NCBI RefSeq assembly: GCF_009758015.1
Contig: NZ_WSEL01000003.1
Span: 1,860,001-1,924,000, forward strand
Length of the DNA: 64,000 nt
Direction of reading: 5' to 3'
Source of the DNA: Ramlibacter pinisoli
GTDB lineage: Bacteria; Pseudomonadota; Gammaproteobacteria; Burkholderiales; Burkholderiaceae_C
Part shown: piece by piece, positions 41,098 through 49,502 of the stretch
Numbering within the stretch: the stretch's first letter is position 1
How the letters are laid out: the number at the start of each line of letters is the position of its first letter
Translations under genes and position numbers: made by a program
Notes under the pieces: generated by a model
What the model was told of the DNA's origin: nothing
Database searches by the model: none
Seen by the model: only the letters and a program-made list of their open reading frames with translations

Positions 41098-41799
41098 ATG
41101 ACCCTCGACAACGCCGTCGTCTTCGTCACCGGTGCCAACCGCGGCATCGGCCTCGCCTTCGCCCAGGCCGCGCTCGCCCGCGGCGCCCGCAAGGTCTACG
41201 CGGCCAGCCGCGACCCCGCCAAGGTCACCCTGGCCGGCGTTGAGCCGATCCGGCTGGATGTCACCGACGACGCCGCGGTGGCGGCCGCCGCCGCCCGCTG
41301 CGGCGACGTCACGGTGCTGGTCAACAACGCGGGCATCGCGAAGTTCGGCGGCGCCCTGGGCGACGACCCGGTGGCGTCGCTGCAGGCGCAGTTCGACGTC
41401 AACGTGCTGGGCATCCTGCGCATGGCCCGGGCCTTCGCGCCCGTGCTGGCGCGCAACGGCGGCGGCGCGATGCTCAACGTGCTGTCGGTGGCCAGCTGGA
41501 TCAACCGCGGCACGCTCGGCCTGTACGGCACCACCAAGTCGGCCGCCTGGGGCCTGACCAACTCGCTGCGCCACGAACTGCGGCCGCAGGGCACGCAGGT
41601 GCTGGCCCTGCACGTGGGCTTCGTCGACACCGACCTCACGCGCGACATCGACGCTCCCAAGTCGTCGGCAGCCGTGGTGGTGGGCCGCGCGCTCGACGCG
41701 CTGGAGGCCGGCCAGGAGGAAGTGCTGGCCGACGAGATCAGCCAGCAGGTCAAGCGCGGGCTGTCGGCCGACGCGCCCGTCTACCTGGCGGCCGCCTGA
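41098..41799 (+). CDS. SDR family oxidoreductase
   Basis: A 233-residue classical short-chain dehydrogenase. VTGANRGIGLAFAQ is the NAD(P) motif, LVNNAGIAKFGG the second, and SVASWINRGTLGLYGTTKSA places Ser, Tyr and Lys of the catalytic set. Start ATG 41098 has CAGGAG upstream. Its position after the MATE gene suggests MarR control and detoxification of a carbonyl compound (inference). Confidence 0.88.
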   Translation: MTLDNAVVFVTGANRGIGLAFAQAALARGARKVYAASRDPAKVTLAGVEPIRLDVTDDAAVAAAAARCGDVTVLVNNAGIAKFGGALGDDPVASLQAQFDVNVLGILRMARAFAPVLARNGGGAMLNVLSVASWINRGTLGLYGTTKSAAWGLTNSLRHELRPQGTQVLALHVGFVDTDLTRDIDAPKSSAAVVVGRALDALEAGQEEVLADEISQQVKRGLSADAPVYLAAA

Positions 41800-41836
41800 C
41801 GGCCGCGCGGGCCGCGCCTGGGCCGACAATGCGGCC

Positions 41837-42250
41837 ATGGCCCGAGAGATCATCTACGAACAGCGCGTGGAATTCGGCGACTGCGACCCGGCGCGCATCG
41901 TCTGGTTCCCCAACTTCTTCCGCTGGATCGACGCCGCGTCGCGCCACTTCTTCATCGCCTGCGGCGTGCCGAGTTGGACCGAGACCGAGGCCACGCTGGG
42001 CGTGATCGGCACCCCGCTGGTGGACACGCATGCCCGCTTCCTCAAGACCGCGACCTACGGCGACACGCTGCAGATCCACGCCTCGATCGCCGAGTGGCGC
42101 GGCAAGAGTTTCGTCCAGCGCTACCGGGTCACCCGCGGCGACGAGCTGCTGATGGAGTGCGACGAGGTGCGCATCTTCGCCGGCCGCCGCGCCGACGGCA
42201 GCATCCACGCGCTGCCCATCCCGGAGCCGATCCGCGCGCTGTGCACCTGA
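41837..42250 (+). CDS. Acyl-CoA thioesterase (4HBT family)
   Basis: A 137-residue hot-dog-fold protein. EQRVEFGDCDPARIVWFPNF holds the catalytic Asp of the 4-hydroxybenzoyl-CoA thioesterase motif (GDCDPAxIV). It splits CoA esters; the exact substrate is not evident. It is encoded 37 bases after the SDR gene. Confidence 0.88.
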   Translation: MAREIIYEQRVEFGDCDPARIVWFPNFFRWIDAASRHFFIACGVPSWTETEATLGVIGTPLVDTHARFLKTATYGDTLQIHASIAEWRGKSFVQRYRVTRGDELLMECDEVRIFAGRRADGSIHALPIPEPIRALCT

Positions 42251-42361
42251 GCACCGGCGCGCAACCCGTGTAACGCCGCGTTCGCGGGCCCTTGCAAGCG
42301 CCGGCATCCGGCGCAACATCGGTGTCGCAGCCCTGCAGCTGCCGACGATGGAGACCGAGGA

Positions 42362-42631
42362 ATGTTCAAACGCCTGAGCCTGCTGTGGACGCTGTTCAAG
42401 GGCGATGCGCGCCAGCTGTGGTTCGCGCTGCGCCATCCCGCCGCCCCGGCCTGGCTGAAGGTGGGCACGGCGCTGCTCGTGCTGTACCTGGTCTCGCCGA
42501 TCGACCTGATCCCCGATGCGATCCCCTTCCTGGGCGCGGTGGACGACATCGTGCTGATCCCGCTGGCGATCCGCTGGCTGCTCAGGCGCCTGCCGCCGCA
42601 CATCGCGGCCGACGCCGCGCGCCACCGCTGA
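42362..42631 (+). CDS. YkvA/DUF1232 family membrane protein
   Basis: An 89-residue protein with YLVSPIDLIPDAIPFLGAVD followed by DIVLIPLAIRWLL, the DUF1232 signature. The family has one or two membrane segments and unknown function. It starts after a 111-base gap behind GGAGACCGAGGA and is convergent with the glycerate kinase gene. Confidence 0.88.
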   Translation: MFKRLSLLWTLFKGDARQLWFALRHPAAPAWLKVGTALLVLYLVSPIDLIPDAIPFLGAVDDIVLIPLAIRWLLRRLPPHIAADAARHR

Positions 42632-42640
42632 GCCGGCGGC

Positions 42641-43963
42641 TCACAGCACCAGCAGGGCGCGGAAGTCGTTGACGTTGGTGTGGGTCGGGCCGGTGACCAC
42701 CAGGTCGCCCAAGGCGCTGAAGTAGCCGTAGGCGTCGTTGCGGTCCAGGTGCTGGTCGACCTTCAGGCCCTGGCGCGCCGCCCGCGCCAGCGTGTCGGGC
42801 GCCACGAAGGCGCCGGCGTTGTCTTCCACGCCGTCGATGCCGTCGGTGTCGGCCGCCAACGCCCAGACGCCGGGCTGCCCCTGCAGGGCCTGCGCCAGGC
42901 CGAGGCAGAACTCGCCGGCGCGCCCGCCGCGGCCGCGCGGTGTGCCTTCGGGCTGCTTGCGCACGGTGACGGTGGTCTCGCCGCCGGACAGGATGACGCA
43001 GGGCCGCGCGAACGGTTGGCCGCGCCGCGCGACCGCCCGCGCCAGCGCCGCCTGCACCTTGCCCACCTCGCGCGACTCGCCTTCCATCTCGTCGCTCAGG
43101 ATGTGGGCCTCGATCCCGGCCGCACGCGCCACCTCGGCCGCCGCTTCGAGCGACTGCTGCGGCGTCGCGATCAGGTGGACCGCGTGGCCGGCGAAGGCCG
43201 GGTCGCCGGGCTTGGGCGTCTCCAGCGTGCCCTGTTCCAGCCCGGCGCGGATGGTCTCGGGCACGGCGATGCCGTAGCGCCGCAGGATGGCCAGCGCATC
43301 GGCGCAGGTGCTCGCATCGGGCACGGTGGGCCCGCTGGCGATGACGGAGGGATCGTCGCCCGGCACGTCGCTAATGGTCAGCGTGACGACGCGCGCCGGC
43401 GCGCAGGCGGCGGCGAGCCGGCCGCCCTTGATGCGCGAGAGGTGCTTGCGCACGCAGTTCATCTCGCCGATGTTCGCGCCCGAGTGCAGCAGCTCGCGGT
43501 TGATGCGCTGCTTGTCCTCCAGCGACAGGCCCTCGGCCGGCAGCGTGAGCAGCGCCGACCCGCCACCCGAGATCAGGAACAGCACCAGGTCGTCGGCGGT
43601 CAGGCCCTGCGTGAGGCCGAGGATGCGCTGCGCGGCGGCCAGCCCCGCCGCATCGGGCACCGGGTGCGAGGCTTCCACCACCTCGATGCGGCTGGCCAGG
43701 CCGGCGGGGCGCGGCGGCACATGGTGGTAGCGGGTGACCACCAGGCCCGACAGCGGCGCGTCGGCCGGCCACAGCGCCTCGACCGCCTGCGCCATCGCGC
43801 CGCCGGCCTTGCCGGCACCCAGCACCAGCGTGCGGCCACGCGGCGGCGCCGGCAGGAACGGCGCCGTGCCGTGCAGCGGCAGGGCTCGCCGCACGGCGGC
43901 CTGGTACAGGTGCTCGAGGAAGGCGCGCGGGTCGGTGTGCGGGGACGGTGGTGCGGAGGGCAT
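42641..43963 (-). CDS. Glycerate 2-kinase (TtuD/GckA type)
   Basis: A 440-residue protein of the MOFRL glycerate kinase family, often annotated hydroxypyruvate reductase TtuD. VLGAGKAGGAMAQAV, SGGGSALLTLPAEGLSLEDK and IKGGRLAAAC are conserved, and the MOFRL region lies in GGETTVTVRKQPEG and DTDGIDG. It phosphorylates glycerate to 2-phosphoglycerate. It ends the run xdhC-puuD-yjbQ-ttuC, placing it at the glyoxylate outlet of ureide breakdown. Confidence 0.9.
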   Translation of the reverse strand: MPSAPPSPHTDPRAFLEHLYQAAVRRALPLHGTAPFLPAPPRGRTLVLGAGKAGGAMAQAVEALWPADAPLSGLVVTRYHHVPPRPAGLASRIEVVEASHPVPDAAGLAAAQRILGLTQGLTADDLVLFLISGGGSALLTLPAEGLSLEDKQRINRELLHSGANIGEMNCVRKHLSRIKGGRLAAACAPARVVTLTISDVPGDDPSVIASGPTVPDASTCADALAILRRYGIAVPETIRAGLEQGTLETPKPGDPAFAGHAVHLIATPQQSLEAAAEVARAAGIEAHILSDEMEGESREVGKVQAALARAVARRGQPFARPCVILSGGETTVTVRKQPEGTPRGRGGRAGEFCLGLAQALQGQPGVWALAADTDGIDGVEDNAGAFVAPDTLARAARQGLKVDQHLDRNDAYGYFSALGDLVVTGPTHTNVNDFRALLVL

Positions 43964-44006
43964 CCGCCGATTGTGCAGCGGGCCCGGCGCCGCGAGCGAT
44001 CCGTTC

Positions 44007-45092
44007 TCAGGCCGCGGCCGTTGCCGGTTCGCGAAGGCGGCGGCACACGGCCTCGGTCACCTGCGCGGTGGTGGCCTGGCCGCCGAGGTCGCCGGTGTGC
44101 AGCCGCGGATCGGCCGTCACGGCCTCGACGGCGCGCATCAGCCGCTGGGCCGCGGCGGTCTCGCCGAGGTGCTCGAGCAGCATGACGCAGCTCCAGAAGG
44201 TGCCGACCGGGTTGGCCAGGCCCTTGCCCATGATGTCGAACGCCGAGCCGTGGATCGGCTCGAACATGCTGGGGTAGCGCCGCTCGGGGTCGATGTTGCC
44301 GGTGGGCGCGATGCCCAGGCTGCCGGCCAGCGCCGCCGCCAGGTCGCTCAGCACGTCGGCGTGCAGGTTGGTCGCCACCAGCGTGTCGAGCGAGGCCGGC
44401 CGGTTGACCATGCGCGCCGTGCAGGCGTCGACCAGTTCCTTGTCCCAGCGCACGTCGGGGAACTCGCGGCTGATCTGCAGCGCGATCTCGTCCCACATCA
44501 CCATGCCGTGGCGCTGCGCGTTCGACTTGGTGACCACGGTGAGCTGCTTGCGCGGGCGCGACTGCGCCAGCCGGAACGCGAACCGCATGATGCGCTCGAC
44601 CCCGGCGCGGGTGAGGATGCTGACGTCGGTGGCGACCTCGATCGGGTGGCCCTGGTGCGCGCGGCCGCCGACGCCGGCGTACTCGCCCTCGGAGTTCTCG
44701 CGCACGATCACCCAATCCAGGTCCCTGGGTGTGCAGCGCTTGAGCGGCCCGTCGATGCCCGGCAGGATGCGCGTGGGCCGCACGTTGGCGTACTGGTCGA
44801 AGCCCTGGCAGATCTTCAGCCGCAGTCCCCACAGCGTGACGTGGTCGGGGATCTGCGGGTCGCCGGCCGATCCGAACAGGATGGCATCGGCGCCGCGCAG
44901 GGCGTCCAGGCCGTCGGCCGGCATCATCTCGCCGTGGGCGCGGTACCAGTCACCGCCCCAGCCGAACGACTGGAAGCTGAACGACAGGCCGTCCTGCGAG
45001 GCCGCCAGCGCTTCGAGCGCCTGCTGGCCCGCCGGGACGACTTCCTTGCCGATTCCGTCTCCGGGAATGCAGGCGATCTTGTAGTGGGGCAC
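44007..45092 (-). CDS. ttuC: Tartrate/D-malate dehydrogenase
   Basis: A 361-residue isocitrate/isopropylmalate-dehydrogenase-fold protein beginning PHYKIACIPGDGIGKEVVPA. The GTG start at 45092 has a perfect AGGAGG five bases upstream; an upstream in-frame ATG lacks one. VIVRENSEGEYAGVGGR and WDEIALQISREFPDVRWD match TtuC/DmlA, which oxidise tartrate or D-malate with NAD+. Next to the glycerate kinase it suggests C2-C4 hydroxyacid use. Confidence 0.9.
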   Translation of the reverse strand: MPHYKIACIPGDGIGKEVVPAGQQALEALAASQDGLSFSFQSFGWGGDWYRAHGEMMPADGLDALRGADAILFGSAGDPQIPDHVTLWGLRLKICQGFDQYANVRPTRILPGIDGPLKRCTPRDLDWVIVRENSEGEYAGVGGRAHQGHPIEVATDVSILTRAGVERIMRFAFRLAQSRPRKQLTVVTKSNAQRHGMVMWDEIALQISREFPDVRWDKELVDACTARMVNRPASLDTLVATNLHADVLSDLAAALAGSLGIAPTGNIDPERRYPSMFEPIHGSAFDIMGKGLANPVGTFWSCVMLLEHLGETAAAQRLMRAVEAVTADPRLHTGDLGGQATTAQVTEAVCRRLREPATAAA

Positions 45093-45158
45093 GGGAACCT
45101 CCTGGGTTGCGCAAGGGGCGCAGTCTAGGCGCAAACCATGGCCGCGCTGCCCGGGGAA

Positions 45159-45578
45159 TCACCCGCCCAGGAGGGTGACCACCACGGTGCGCCGCTGCGG
45201 CTGGGTGCGGTGCTCCCACAGGTACAGGCCCTGCCAGGTGCCCAGCAGCAGGCGCCCGCCACCAACCGGCAGCGACAGCGCGCAGCCGGTCAGCACCGAG
45301 CGCGCATGCGCCGCCATGTCGTCCGGCCCTTCGGTGTCGTGGCGCCAGGCCGGGTCGCCGTCGGGCGCCAGCCGCGCCAGCACCGTCTCGAGGTCGTGCC
45401 GCACGTCGGGGTCGGCGTTCTCGGTGAGCACCAGCGAGCAGCTGGTGTGCTGCACGAACACATGGGCGATGCCGGTGGTGATGCCCGACTGCTCGACGGC
45501 GTCGGCCACCGCGTCGGTGATGGAGCGGGTGCCGCGGCCGGAGGTCGCGATGGCGAGGGTGGACTGGTGGGCAACCAT
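45159..45578 (-). CDS. YjbQ/UPF0047 family protein
   Basis: A 139-residue protein with HVFVQHTSCSLVLTENADPD and LGTWQGLYLWEHR, the UPF0047 signature. Members have weak thiamine-phosphate synthase activity and a metal site formed by conserved His. It lies 29 bases after puuD in the same run. Why it sits in a urate operon is unclear. Confidence 0.9.
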   Translation of the reverse strand: MVAHQSTLAIATSGRGTRSITDAVADAVEQSGITTGIAHVFVQHTSCSLVLTENADPDVRHDLETVLARLAPDGDPAWRHDTEGPDDMAAHARSVLTGCALSLPVGGGRLLLGTWQGLYLWEHRTQPQRRTVVVTLLGG

Positions 45579-45607
45579 GCGGACGATTGTCCGGCCGCCC
45601 GCGCTGC

Positions 45608-46807
45608 TCAGTCGACCCGGGCGCCCTGCTGGAACCACTGGCCGAGGGTGGCGCGCTCGGCCTCGGTGATGCCGGTGGCATTGTTCATCGGCATCAGCCG
45701 GGCCACCACCGCCTGCTGGTAGACGTTGGCGGCGTGCTGCCTGAGCGCCTCCGGCGTGTCCAGCCGCACGTTCTTCATCTGCAGCTGCGCGCCGTGGCAC
45801 ATGTAGCAGCGCTGCTCCAGGATGGGCCGCACCTGGGCATAGCCCACCGCCTGCGGCCGGGCCGTCGCCGCGGCCTGCGGCGCGGGCGTCAGCCAGACGA
45901 CGGTGGCGGCGACCAGCGCCAGGCCGGCCAGCGCATAGGGCAGCGGGTTGCCGTGCCGCCCCAGCTTCCAGCCATGGCGCAGCACGAAGAACTGGCGGAT
46001 GGCGGCGCCGGCGGCCATGAGCAGCACCAGCACCAGCCAGTTGCGCGGGTGCGACCAGAGGAAGCTGTAGTGGTTGGACAGCATGGCCACCAGCACCGGC
46101 AGCGTGAAGTAGGTGTTGTGCACGCTGCGCTGCTTGCCGCGCTGGCCGTGGATGGGATCCACCGGCTGGCCGGCCTGGATGGCCCGCACCATCTTGCGCT
46201 GGCCGGGGATGATCCACATCCCCACGTTGGCCGTCATGGCGGTGGCGACCATGGCGCCGGTGAGCAGGAAGGCGGCGCGGCCCGGGAACAGCTGGCAGGC
46301 CAGCCAGGCCGCCACGCCCACCAGCAGCGCCACCAGCGCCCCGACCCAGGTGTCGCCGTTCGGCCGGCCCTCGAACACCCGGCAGATGGCGTCGTAGGCG
46401 AGCCAGAACACCACCAGGAAGGCGAGCGCCGCCGCCACCGCGGCACCGGGCGACCAGTCCATCAGCTGGCGGTCGACCAGGTAGGTGCCGGCGTTCCACA
46501 GGTACGACACCGTGAGCAGCGCGAAGCCCGACATCCAGGTGGTGTAGGCCTCCCAGTAGAACCAGTGCAGGTGCTCCGGCAGCCTGGGCGGCGCCAGCGC
46601 GAACTTGACCGGGTGGTAGAAGCCGCCGCCGTGCACCGCCCACAGTTCGCCGCTGACGCCCTGGCGCTTCAGGTCCTCGTCCTGCGGCGGCGTGAGGCTG
46701 GAGTCCAGGAACACGAAGTAGAACGAGGAGCCGATCCAGGCGATGGCGGTGATGACGTGCAGCCAGCGCAGCAGCAGGTTGGTCCAGTCGAGGAGATAGC
46801 TTTCCAT
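45608..46807 (-). CDS. puuD: Urate hydroxylase PuuD (membrane-bound, cytochrome c domain)
   Basis: A 399-residue protein. About eight membrane helices (LLLRWLHVITAIAWIGSSFY at the start, DUF989 type) are followed by a C-terminal cytochrome c domain with Cys334, Cys337 and His338 (CYMCH). It oxidises urate to 5-hydroxyisourate and passes electrons to the respiratory chain, replacing soluble uricase. It starts 8 bases after xdhC, showing co-transcription, and is followed by yjbQ. Confidence 0.93.
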   Translation of the reverse strand: MESYLLDWTNLLLRWLHVITAIAWIGSSFYFVFLDSSLTPPQDEDLKRQGVSGELWAVHGGGFYHPVKFALAPPRLPEHLHWFYWEAYTTWMSGFALLTVSYLWNAGTYLVDRQLMDWSPGAAVAAALAFLVVFWLAYDAICRVFEGRPNGDTWVGALVALLVGVAAWLACQLFPGRAAFLLTGAMVATAMTANVGMWIIPGQRKMVRAIQAGQPVDPIHGQRGKQRSVHNTYFTLPVLVAMLSNHYSFLWSHPRNWLVLVLLMAAGAAIRQFFVLRHGWKLGRHGNPLPYALAGLALVAATVVWLTPAPQAAATARPQAVGYAQVRPILEQRCYMCHGAQLQMKNVRLDTPEALRQHAANVYQQAVVARLMPMNNATGITEAERATLGQWFQQGARVD

Positions 46808-46815
46808 GGGTGTGT

Positions 46816-47622
46816 TCAGGTCCCGGCGTCGAACGCCTGCAGGAGTTGTGCCACCGCGCTGGCGGCGATGACGGCGGGTTGCTTGCCGGTGATGCCGGGC
46901 ACGCCGATCGGGCAACGCACGGCGTCCAGGTCGGCCGCCTGCCAGCCGCGTTGCTCCAGCCGGTGGCGGAAGGTGGCCCACTTGGTGCGGCTGCCGATCA
47001 GGCCCACGAACGGCAGGTCGGCCCGCTCGCGCCGGCGCTGCAGGCAGGCCGCGACCACGTCCAGGTCCTCGGCGTGGCTGAAGCTCATGACCAGCACGGC
47101 GCTGCCCGGCGCCAGGCCGGCCACCGCGCCATGCACCGGGTCGGAGTGTTCGCACTGCACGTTGGCCGGCACGTCGTCCGGGAAGATCTCGTCGCGGCTG
47201 TCGATCCAGGTGAGCGCGAACGGCAGGTCGGCGGCCGCGCGCACGATCGCCCGCCCCACATGGCCGCCGCCGAACAGGGCCACCGGGTGGACCGGGATGG
47301 CCAGCCGCGGCGCGAGCAGCGGCGCGTCGGCCGGCGCCACGCGCTCGTAGTGCAGGTGCACGACGCCGCCGCAGCACTGGCCCAGGCTGGGGCCGAGCGC
47401 ATAGCGGCGCGTCTGCGGCGGCGCTGGCGGGCCCGCCAGCAGGTCGCGGGCGGCGGCGATGGCGTCGAACTCGAGCCGGCCGCCACCGATCGTGCCGGCG
47501 ACGGCGTGCGCCGCGACCAGCATCCAGGCGCCGGCCTCGCGCGGACCGGAGCCCTGCACGGCCTCGACGGTGACGAGCACCGCCTCGCCGCCCGCCGCCA
47601 GCACGCGCGCCCAGTCGCTCAT
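46816..47622 (-). CDS. xdhC: Xanthine dehydrogenase accessory protein XdhC
   Basis: A 268-residue protein with GSGPREAGAWMLV near residue 25, the Rossmann motif VALFGGGHVGRAIV and GLIGSRTKWATFRHRL, typical of XdhC/CoxI. It binds molybdenum cofactor, promotes its sulfuration and inserts it into XdhB. It is 12 kb from xdhAB and leads the puuD run. ATG 47622 gives the normal N-terminus. Confidence 0.93.
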   Translation of the reverse strand: MSDWARVLAAGGEAVLVTVEAVQGSGPREAGAWMLVAAHAVAGTIGGGRLEFDAIAAARDLLAGPPAPPQTRRYALGPSLGQCCGGVVHLHYERVAPADAPLLAPRLAIPVHPVALFGGGHVGRAIVRAAADLPFALTWIDSRDEIFPDDVPANVQCEHSDPVHGAVAGLAPGSAVLVMSFSHAEDLDVVAACLQRRRERADLPFVGLIGSRTKWATFRHRLEQRGWQAADLDAVRCPIGVPGITGKQPAVIAASAVAQLLQAFDAGT

Positions 47623-47771
47623 GCATCCACCCCGGGACGTGACGAAAGGCAACAACCGAACTCAGCTGTTAACCAGGTCATCCGGACATCCACCGTGGTC
47701 GTTGGCTCAGCAGGCGGCGAAGATCGCCGCCAACGGGCCGCAGTCACCAGGCCCTTCGAGGAGGAGATCGC

Positions 47772-48296
47772 ATGTCCCAATCCGCTCCGCGCCGCCGCGC
47801 GGCCTGGCTGCTGCCGGCCAGCGCCGTCGCCGCCCTGCTGGCCGCCTGCACGTCCGCCCCGGTGCCGCCCGAACCGGCGCCACCGCCCGTCGTCGCGCCG
47901 GCTGCCCCGGCGGAGCCGGTCGTGGTGGCGCCGCCGGCCCCCAGCAAGGTGCGCGTGTCGGCCGCCGGCAGTGCCCGGGCCTACCGCCAGGATGCCGCCA
48001 GCCACCTGTACGGCCTCAACAAGGAGCGCATCTACAAGGGCCGGATGCCGCCCCTGCTGTACGCCATCGGGGTGCTGCAGGTCGAGGTCGACCGGCAAGG
48101 CGACGTGCGCTCCGTCAGCTGGATGCGCGCGCCCAGGCATGCGCCGGAAGTCATGGCCGAGATCGAGCGCACCGTGCGCTCCGCCGCGCCCTTTCCGGTG
48201 CCGGCCCGCATGGGCCACGTGGTCTACACCGACACCTGGCTGTGGCACAAGAGCGGCCGCTTCCAGCTCGACACCCTGACCGAAGGGCAGGACTAG
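47772..48296 (+). CDS. Lipoprotein with TonB-C-like domain
   Basis: A 174-residue lipoprotein: signal ending LLAAC (lipid Cys near residue 26), a Pro/Ala/Val-rich linker (residues 28-58), then LLYAIGVLQVEVDRQGDVRS with WMRAPRHAPEVMAEIERTVR, a TonB C-terminal-like fold. The start has GAGGAGGAG upstream. A GGCGGCGA/TCGCCGCC hairpin (47713-47731) lies in its leader. The role is unknown; it splits the purine genes into two blocks. Confidence 0.7.
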   Translation: MSQSAPRRRAAWLLPASAVAALLAACTSAPVPPEPAPPPVVAPAAPAEPVVVAPPAPSKVRVSAAGSARAYRQDAASHLYGLNKERIYKGRMPPLLYAIGVLQVEVDRQGDVRSVSWMRAPRHAPEVMAEIERTVRSAAPFPVPARMGHVVYTDTWLWHKSGRFQLDTLTEGQD

Positions 48297-48378
48297 CCGC
48301 CCCCCGCCGCCGTGGGCGCCCTGCCCGCGGCAGCGGCGGATGGCTCGCGGGCGCGGCCCGTCATGGCGCTGTCTCACC

Positions 48379-48732
48379 TCAGGAGCCGCGGTAGGTCGAA
48401 TAGCTCCAGGGGCTGGCCAGCAGGGGCACGTGGTAGTGCTCCTGCGGGCGGGCGATGCCGAAGTCCAGCGTCACCTGGTCGAGGAAGGCCGGCTCGGGCA
48501 GCGTGACGCCCCGGGCGCGGAAATAGGCCGCCACCTCGAACACCAGCCGGTAGCGGCCGGCCTGCAACTCACCGTCGCGGTACAGCGGGCCGTCGGGGCT
48601 GCGCCCGTCGCGGTCCAGCACGAAACGGCGCACCAGGCTCGCCTGGCCATCCGCGACGGTGTACAGCGCCACCGCCATGCCGGCGGCCGGCGTGCCATGC
48701 ATCGTGTCGAGGACGTGGGTGCTCAGGCCCAT
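48379..48732 (-). CDS. uraH: 5-Hydroxyisourate hydrolase
   Basis: A 117-residue transthyretin-like protein. STHVLDTMHGTPAAGM at the start gives the conserved His, GRSPDGPL the Arg region, and SPWSYSTYRGS the YRGS terminus that separates this enzyme from transthyretin. It hydrolyses 5-hydroxyisourate, the product of PuuD, to OHCU. It is divergent from the gntR-puuE operon across 64 bases holding a GntR palindrome. Confidence 0.95.
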   Translation of the reverse strand: MGLSTHVLDTMHGTPAAGMAVALYTVADGQASLVRRFVLDRDGRSPDGPLYRDGELQAGRYRLVFEVAAYFRARGVTLPEPAFLDQVTLDFGIARPQEHYHVPLLASPWSYSTYRGS

Positions 48733-48757
48733 GGGTGACTCCTGGTTGGTCGACAAG

Positions 48758-48769
48758 AGTGTATACACT
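48758..48769. promoter_or_regulatory. GntR operator between uraH and gntR
   Basis: AGTGTATACACT is a perfect 12-base palindrome, almost centred between the two divergent starts (25 bases from uraH, 27 from gntR). The TGTATACA core is typical of FCD-type GntR sites. I saw no second copy in the window. Confidence 0.75.
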
Positions 48770-48796
48770 TTTGCCGGAGCCGCTATCATCCCCGGC

Positions 48797-49468
48797 ATGG
48801 AGCCGACCACCACTGCCGTCATCGCCCGCGAGCTGACCCAGGCCATCGCCGGGCACCGCCTGCAGCCGGGCACCAAGCTGGCGGAGCAGAAGCTGGCCGA
48901 CCATTTCGGCGTCTCGCGCACCCTGGTGCGGCAGGCCCTGCACCAGCTGGCCCAGAACCGGCTGGTGCGGCTGGAACCGGCGCGCGGCGCCTTCGTGGCC
49001 GCCCCCACGGTCGAGGAAGCGCGCCAGGTGTTCGCGGTGCGCCGCATGCTGGAGGCCGAGATGGCGCGCAGCTTCGCCCGCGAGGCGACGCCGGCGCGCG
49101 TGCGGGCCCTGCGCGAGCACGTGGCGCGCGAGAAGGCGGCGCTCGACGACGCCAATGCCACCGAGAGCATCGAGTTGCTGGGCGACTTCCACGTGCGCAT
49201 GGCACGGCTGCTGGGCAACGAGGTGCTGGCCCAGATCCTGCAGGACCTGATCTCCCGCAGCTCGCTCATCACGCTCATGTACCAGCGCGCCGGCGCCGCC
49301 GAGCATTCCCAGGAGGAACACGTCGAGATCGTGCGCGCCCTGGCCGCCCGCGACGGCGACCGCGCCGCCGAGCTGATGGACGACCACCTGCGCAACGTCG
49401 AGGCCAGCCTGGCGTTCGACCGCCCGCCGCCCACCCACGACATCGCCCTGGCGCTGGCCGCCGCATGA
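48797..49468 (+). CDS. GntR family (FCD) regulator of the ureide operon
   Basis: A 223-residue protein. The winged helix runs LQPGTKLAEQKLADHFGVSR then TLVRQALHQLAQNRLVRLEP (about residues 23-62), followed by the all-helical FCD ligand domain with its metal His residues (DFHVRMARLLGN, SQEEHVEIV). It heads puuE and the uraD-allC fusion and faces uraH, so it most likely represses these genes and senses a purine-degradation product. Confidence 0.9.
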   Translation: MEPTTTAVIARELTQAIAGHRLQPGTKLAEQKLADHFGVSRTLVRQALHQLAQNRLVRLEPARGAFVAAPTVEEARQVFAVRRMLEAEMARSFAREATPARVRALREHVAREKAALDDANATESIELLGDFHVRMARLLGNEVLAQILQDLISRSSLITLMYQRAGAAEHSQEEHVEIVRALAARDGDRAAELMDDHLRNVEASLAFDRPPPTHDIALALAAA

Positions 49469-49502
49469 CGCCCATCGGCCCCGCACCGCACCCGAGGACC
49501 CC

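Noticed and set aside
45092..45134. Upstream ATG as start of ttuC
   Set aside because: The extension would place the perfect AGGAGG inside the coding sequence, and family members start at the PHYKIACIPGDG region.
45587..47350. A 587-codon plus-strand frame opposite puuD and xdhC
   Set aside because: The translated product is low-complexity with no domain, and the opposite strand encodes well-supported enzymes.
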